This document shows, piece by piece, positions 27,701-33,700 of a DNA stretch of 64,000 nt (position 1 is its first letter; each line of letters opens with the position of its first letter). This stretch comes from Mytilisepta virgata. Lineage: Eukaryota > Mollusca > Bivalvia > Mytilida > Mytilidae. The position numbers and the translations under genes were made by a program. The notes beneath the pieces are model-generated. The model had not been told where the DNA came from and did no database searches. It worked only from the letters and a program-made list of their open reading frames with translations. The stretch lies in assembly GCA_028015205.1 (NCBI GenBank), contig CM051519.1:81055539-81119538 (forward strand), in the 5' to 3' direction.

Positions 27701-30700
27701 TTAAATTGAATGCTTAGCCAACACAGCCAGTATTTAACAAAAATACCAATAATTTAGTATTCCATTTGGAAAACAGTATATAGACAAAAACTGTTGCCTA
27801 CATGAAGCATTGTTAGAAGTTACTGGAAAATAAACATAAGTGTAACCATATTTATTTTGTGACATTAATGAATTTATCTTAAATTTTAGCTATGTGAAAG
27901 TGTTCAGTGGTTGGCAGAGTGTTACCCCTTCCAGCCAAATGTCAGAGTGAAGTTCTTAAGACAGTTTACGGATGATATACTCATACAGAAATTTTTTGAT
28001 CCAGTTTTACATAATCTCAAATTAAGGAAGGAGAAAGGTTTCTTGCATCAAGTATGTAAATCTTGTCATTTACTGAAATCTGTTAGATAATAGTAATATA
28101 GAGCAATGTTGGATAAATATTACTGCTTTTGTCTGTTGTCTGACTATGGATGCAGCCATTGTGAGTTTTATTGTTCATCATTAAAAGCTGCCAAGATGAA
28201 GAACAGCAACAGATTTGATTGCTTTGAGTATTAATCAAACATTGCATGAGTTACACAACACCCATTTTGGTCATTGTATGTAACTTCACAAATTTTTCGT
28301 TATATTATAGTATAATGCTGTGGTAAACACAGAAATAAATATTTTGACACTATTATGTGTTAAGTTTTTGTGTTTTGGCCTGTTTTTCGAATACTGTATG
28401 CAATAGGTCTACTATATTTGATGTATGGAAGGATTGTAAGGTGTACATGTCCAACTGGCAGGTGTCATCTGACCTTGACCTCATTTTCATGGTTCAGTGG
28501 TAATAGTTAAGTTTTTGTGTTTTGGCCTGTTTTTCGAATACTGTATGCAATATGTCTGATAGCATTTACTTTCATTAGAAATACACGACAGGCAAGACAT
28601 TTTTGTGTGTCCACTCTTGTTATTTTGTAATGAGAGGTAATAGTTTTATGATACATGCTTCCCCAAAAACTATTGAACTCCCTTATAATCATATCAGAAC
28701 TTAGTTATTTCTTATATTATATATTATAAAACATTTATTATTTTTATCTATGCATTTAATTTACAGCATCCAGAACAGCTGGTTCAGTTGTATAATCATG
28801 TGATAAGTCACATGACCCGAGTTCTTACATCAGAAACTTTAAGAAACCAGTCATGGCCAGTAGCAGAATTCTTTACCAAAGAAAACCCTGATCTTGGTAA
28901 GTTGATATGTTTTGATGTTGACTTCAAAATAATTCAGTTTCAAAAGCAAATTTTCTACTTTTGATACATTAGTTTTCCTGTTGGAGCCCTTCAGTGAAAC
29001 TGCTGGAAATGCACTGTTTCTTTTCTTTAATGTTTGAATTAAAAACTGGCAGATTAAATCCCCTTTTTTTTTTTGGTTATAATTGAAAATTTCACACAAA
29101 TATTGAACTGTGGATAAACATCAAATATCAGTATTTTATGTAAATTAACAAAAACTTGTACATGTCTAATGCATATTTCTCTTCAGATGTTTTTTTTTGT
29201 GTTATATCAGATGTCAGAATTGTTTAATTTTTGTGATAATAGAATCATATTGTTAAGGTTCTTTGATGCATAAACACCTCAACAACTAATAACTATACCA
29301 TGGAGTCTTTCTGTTTTACTCATTACCAGTTTCTGTGATGTTAGTGGATGAAACACCAATTAAATATTCAATACTTATATCAACTTATATAAGAACTATA
29401 AGAACTTTTTCTTACTGCAATTGTATCTAAAATTTGACATTACCAGGTTAAAAATTTGAACCAATTCAATGTCGAGCAATGCTAACAAAATCTTAAAAGT
29501 TATTTTCAACAAACAATTATCGTTTGGTTTAAAGTTAAATCAGTTGTAGTTCAATACCAAAAGGGAGGTTTTTCAAATGCTTACTGGATGTTTTTATCTT
29601 GTATTTGAAAAAATTACATTATTTCACAGCCTATATTCCTTTGCAAATTTTTGCCCATTATCCAGTTGAAATTGTGTAATATCTGGATTATTTCTGGAGT
29701 AAGTGTTGATAGGTGTATAAACACATATTTTGTTATGTCTCATTACAATAAAATTACAAAATTTGTTTATCAACAAACTAGAAATTTTGAGCAGTAATAT
29801 AATACATTGTATAGATTTTACCACGCTACCAGAACAAGATATGGTCTACTTTCACTGAACTTTTTCAAATTTAGCTCCACATTCTGCTTTATAAAGGTAT
29901 ACCACCATCACATTGGAATACTGAAGATCACATCTACTATATAGAACAGCTGATAGAATCCTTACAGTTACCATGGTTTCTCAATGATGATTTTGAGAAG
30001 GATGAATGGTTGGATATCTGTGAAGTATTATGGGCCTACATTGATAAAGTGGTTGATGAAGATTCTGGTCAGCCCAAAGTGGATCTTGTTTCTAAGTATG
30101 GTTTTGATTCAAATTTTATTATTTTTTATTTGTTTTCAATTTTTGACTAGGATAGATACTGACATATATGCATAAAATGTAATTTCCAAAACACTGTCTC
30201 CCGCCCTCTACCCCCCTTCCCCCCCCCCCTCCCCCCACGAATCACACACAAAAAAATATATCCAGTTCATAGTTTGGAGACGTATGGCAAACAGGCAGCT
30301 CCAAGGAGTGATAAATGAAACTCCTGTTTACCGGCAATCAGACATTTTCTTTGTTAAAAAAATATTCACATAAGAACTTATTATTCTATTCTTTTTGTAA
30401 AAAATTTCAGTCTTCCATGTTTATGTATTAATAATAATCAGTATTTGTTACAGAGTAAGACTAATTCTGAAGAAAACAGAAGAAGATTTTGCTGATATTT
30501 GTTATTTACTAGAGAAAGAAACACGATGTGAACCATCTTACGAAAATATACCGTGGACTGACATTATAACAGCTTGTATAGATTATAAATTATCTGTTGT
30601 GGATTTCAAAGATGTACATTTAGATAAGGTTTGTATTTGTTTTAGTTTCCATGGTAAATTGTTTTATTGCTTCATGAAGATATAGACACACTGATATTGT

Positions 30701-33700
30701 ATATGCTTTGGTTATTTGTGCTATATTGTGGAGACCAGTTTTTTGTTAGCCTCAACAAAGTTGAGGGGGGCTATTGGAGTCCACAACCAGTTCTCAGTTA
30801 CTAGTTGACATAGCGTCATATATTTTTGTGTGCAGGTGCATGATGAAGAGACTGACCATGTGACATAAGGAGTAACACAGCCTCCTACCAAAATAAGGTT
30901 ACTCTGACCTTATTGCACTTCATTTATTTAGGTTAAGTTTTATGTCCGAGTTCAGTTCTCCGATATCAAGGGACCTACGATCATATTACTTTATGTGAGG
31001 GTGCATCTATGGGTGTATCACAGCCTCTTACTAAAATTAGGGTACTCTGACCTACTTATTGCTCTTCATTGACTAAGGTTAAGTTTTACATCCGAGTTCA
31101 GTTCTCCGATACTAAGGGACCTACAGTCTTATTTCTTGGTGGGAGGATGCATCTCGGGGAGTAACAAAGCCTCCCACCAAAATTAGGTCACTCGTCCTTC
31201 AGTGACTTAGGTTAAGTTTTATGTCCAAGTTCAGCTCTCCGATACAAAGGGACCTGCAATCACACAGCCTCCTACCCAATTTAGGTCACTCCAACCTACT
31301 AATCGCGCTTCATTTACTAAGGTTAAGTTTTATGTCTGAGTTCAGTTTTCTCATACCAAGCGACTTACAATCATATTACTTGGTGTCAGGGTGCATTTCA
31401 GGGAGTAAGACAACCTCCGACCAACATTAGGTCACTCTGACCTACTTACTTTGCTTCATTGACTTATTTTAAGTTTTACATCTGAGTTCAGTTCTCCGAT
31501 ACCAAGCGACCTACAATCATTACTTGCTGTAACTTGTAAGGGTGCATCTCTGGGAGTTACACAGCCACACACCAAAATTAGTGGTGAAACGAGGCGAACT
31601 TTGTAATTGTAGATTTCTGGTTATTGGTTGAGAAAGCCAGAGAGGACAACCAACCTGCGGCAGAAAAACTTGCAATCCTTGTCACTGAAGATTGGAGTCA
31701 AATACACTTTTCCCCAAGTTGTATTCAGAGTCACAACATAAGTACAAAATAAAGGTGTTATATATTACACAGTAAAAAAATTATGTACCATGTGACTGAA
31801 TTTATTTGGAATAAAACAATTGAGTAGGATAAATTTAAATTGAAAATTCAAATGAGAGTATCAGTCTTCAAGATTGAAATGATAAGGTATTAGTTAAGAG
31901 CATCAAAAAAAGAAACTAAATTGAGTTTTGTATAAAGCATAAATTGCATTGGAGATATTTTTTTACACCCTGGTTGTCAAAGGTAAAAATCACACAGAAA
32001 AGCAGAGATTTAACATTTGGCACTGCTTGCTGTCTGAAAACATGTATTTTGAAAGAGCCCTTTTCATATAAACAGGTATTTCATGTTTATACCAATTAAT
32101 ACAAGGTAAAACAAAAACACATTTATGTATTACATTAAGTAATTTAGTTATTAATAAATAAAATACTAATATTATCCCCAAATTTGTGAATTACATTCCA
32201 CATCTTCTCAGAGTTGTATCAGAGGTGCAGGATGAGGGTTAAACTTCAGCAGAACCTGACAGTCAACAGAAAATTGTAGTAAGAGAAAAATTGAAGGGCT
32301 AATAGAAAATCATCAATATCTGTTATTTGGAAAGTTATTTGAAAAAGTGACCAAATATTATTTAGCTTAATATAGAACATGTATTAAATTATATAATAGA
32401 ACATTTCAGTAACTTGTCAACCGCCTCTGTGGTCTTGTGGTAGTGTGCTTACCTCGAGCACAAAAGGTCCCAGGTTTGATCTAAAATTAGTATTGGCTGC
32501 TTCTCCGCAAAGCACAATCCAGGACTAAGAGCAAAGACTGGTTGGCTTGGAGTCGGTATAATGTGTCCTGGCAGAGTTATATATCTTCCTGCAGACTGTA
32601 AAATAGCACATTGAAAATTTGGCTCAGACTGTCCGTATAGTAGAAAGCATGGTTGATTTTCATATCAACATGTTCTTGTCCAGATATACATGTTATAATT
32701 GCCACTGAGTGTTACACAGTAATCCATCCAACCATCAGTAACATGTCTGACATTCCTTTGTACCAAAATATAAAATTGTATTACAGGAAATACAATGAAT
32801 ATATTAGTACTATGTCCCCACAATTATGGCCGATGAGCTTAATTTATATCCTCAGATTGTTTTATGAGTAAGCAAACAAGTGGACCTTTTAACAATATAA
32901 TTACTATCTATACAGGAGTTTGAATTATTGGCTGTGTATATGAAGTCAGAGTTAGAAGATTACCGACCTCCAGATACCTGCAGATATATAGAATCTGAGA
33001 AGGAGATTGATGGTAAGTATCAGAGATTACCCACCTCCAGATACCTGGAGATATATAGAATCCTAGGAGATTGATGGTATGTATCAGAGATTACCCACCT
33101 CCAGATACCTGGAGATATATAGAATCTGAGAAGGAGATTGATGGTATGTATCAGAGATTACCCACCTCCAGATACCTGGAGATATATAGAATCTGAGAAG
33201 GAGATTGATGGTAAGTATCAGAGATTACCCACCTCCAGATACCTGGAGATATATAGAATCCTAGGAGATTGATGGTATGTATCAGAGATTACCCACCTCC
33301 AGATACCTGGAGATATATAGAATCTGAGGAGATTGATGGTATGTATCAGAGATTACCCACCTCCAGATACCTGGAGATATATAGAATCTGAGAAGGAGAT
33401 TGATGGTATGTATCAGAGATTACCCACCTCCAGATACCTAGAGATATATAGAATCTGAGAAGGAGATTGATGGTATGTATCAGAGATTACCCACCTCCAG
33501 ATACCTGGAGATATATAGAATCTGAGAAGGAGATTGATGGTATGTATCAGAGATTACCCACCTCCAGATGCCTGGAGATATATAGAATCTGAGAAGGAGA
33601 TTGACAGTATGTATCAGAGATTACCCACCTCCAGATACCTGGAGATATATAGAATCTGAGAAGGAGATTGACAGTATGTATCAGAAATTACCCACCTCCA

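Noticed and set aside
32421..32500. tRNA gene
   Set aside because: A- and B-box-like sequences are present but no cloverleaf acceptor stem is evident and a SINE body follows; the same body recurs at 59913.
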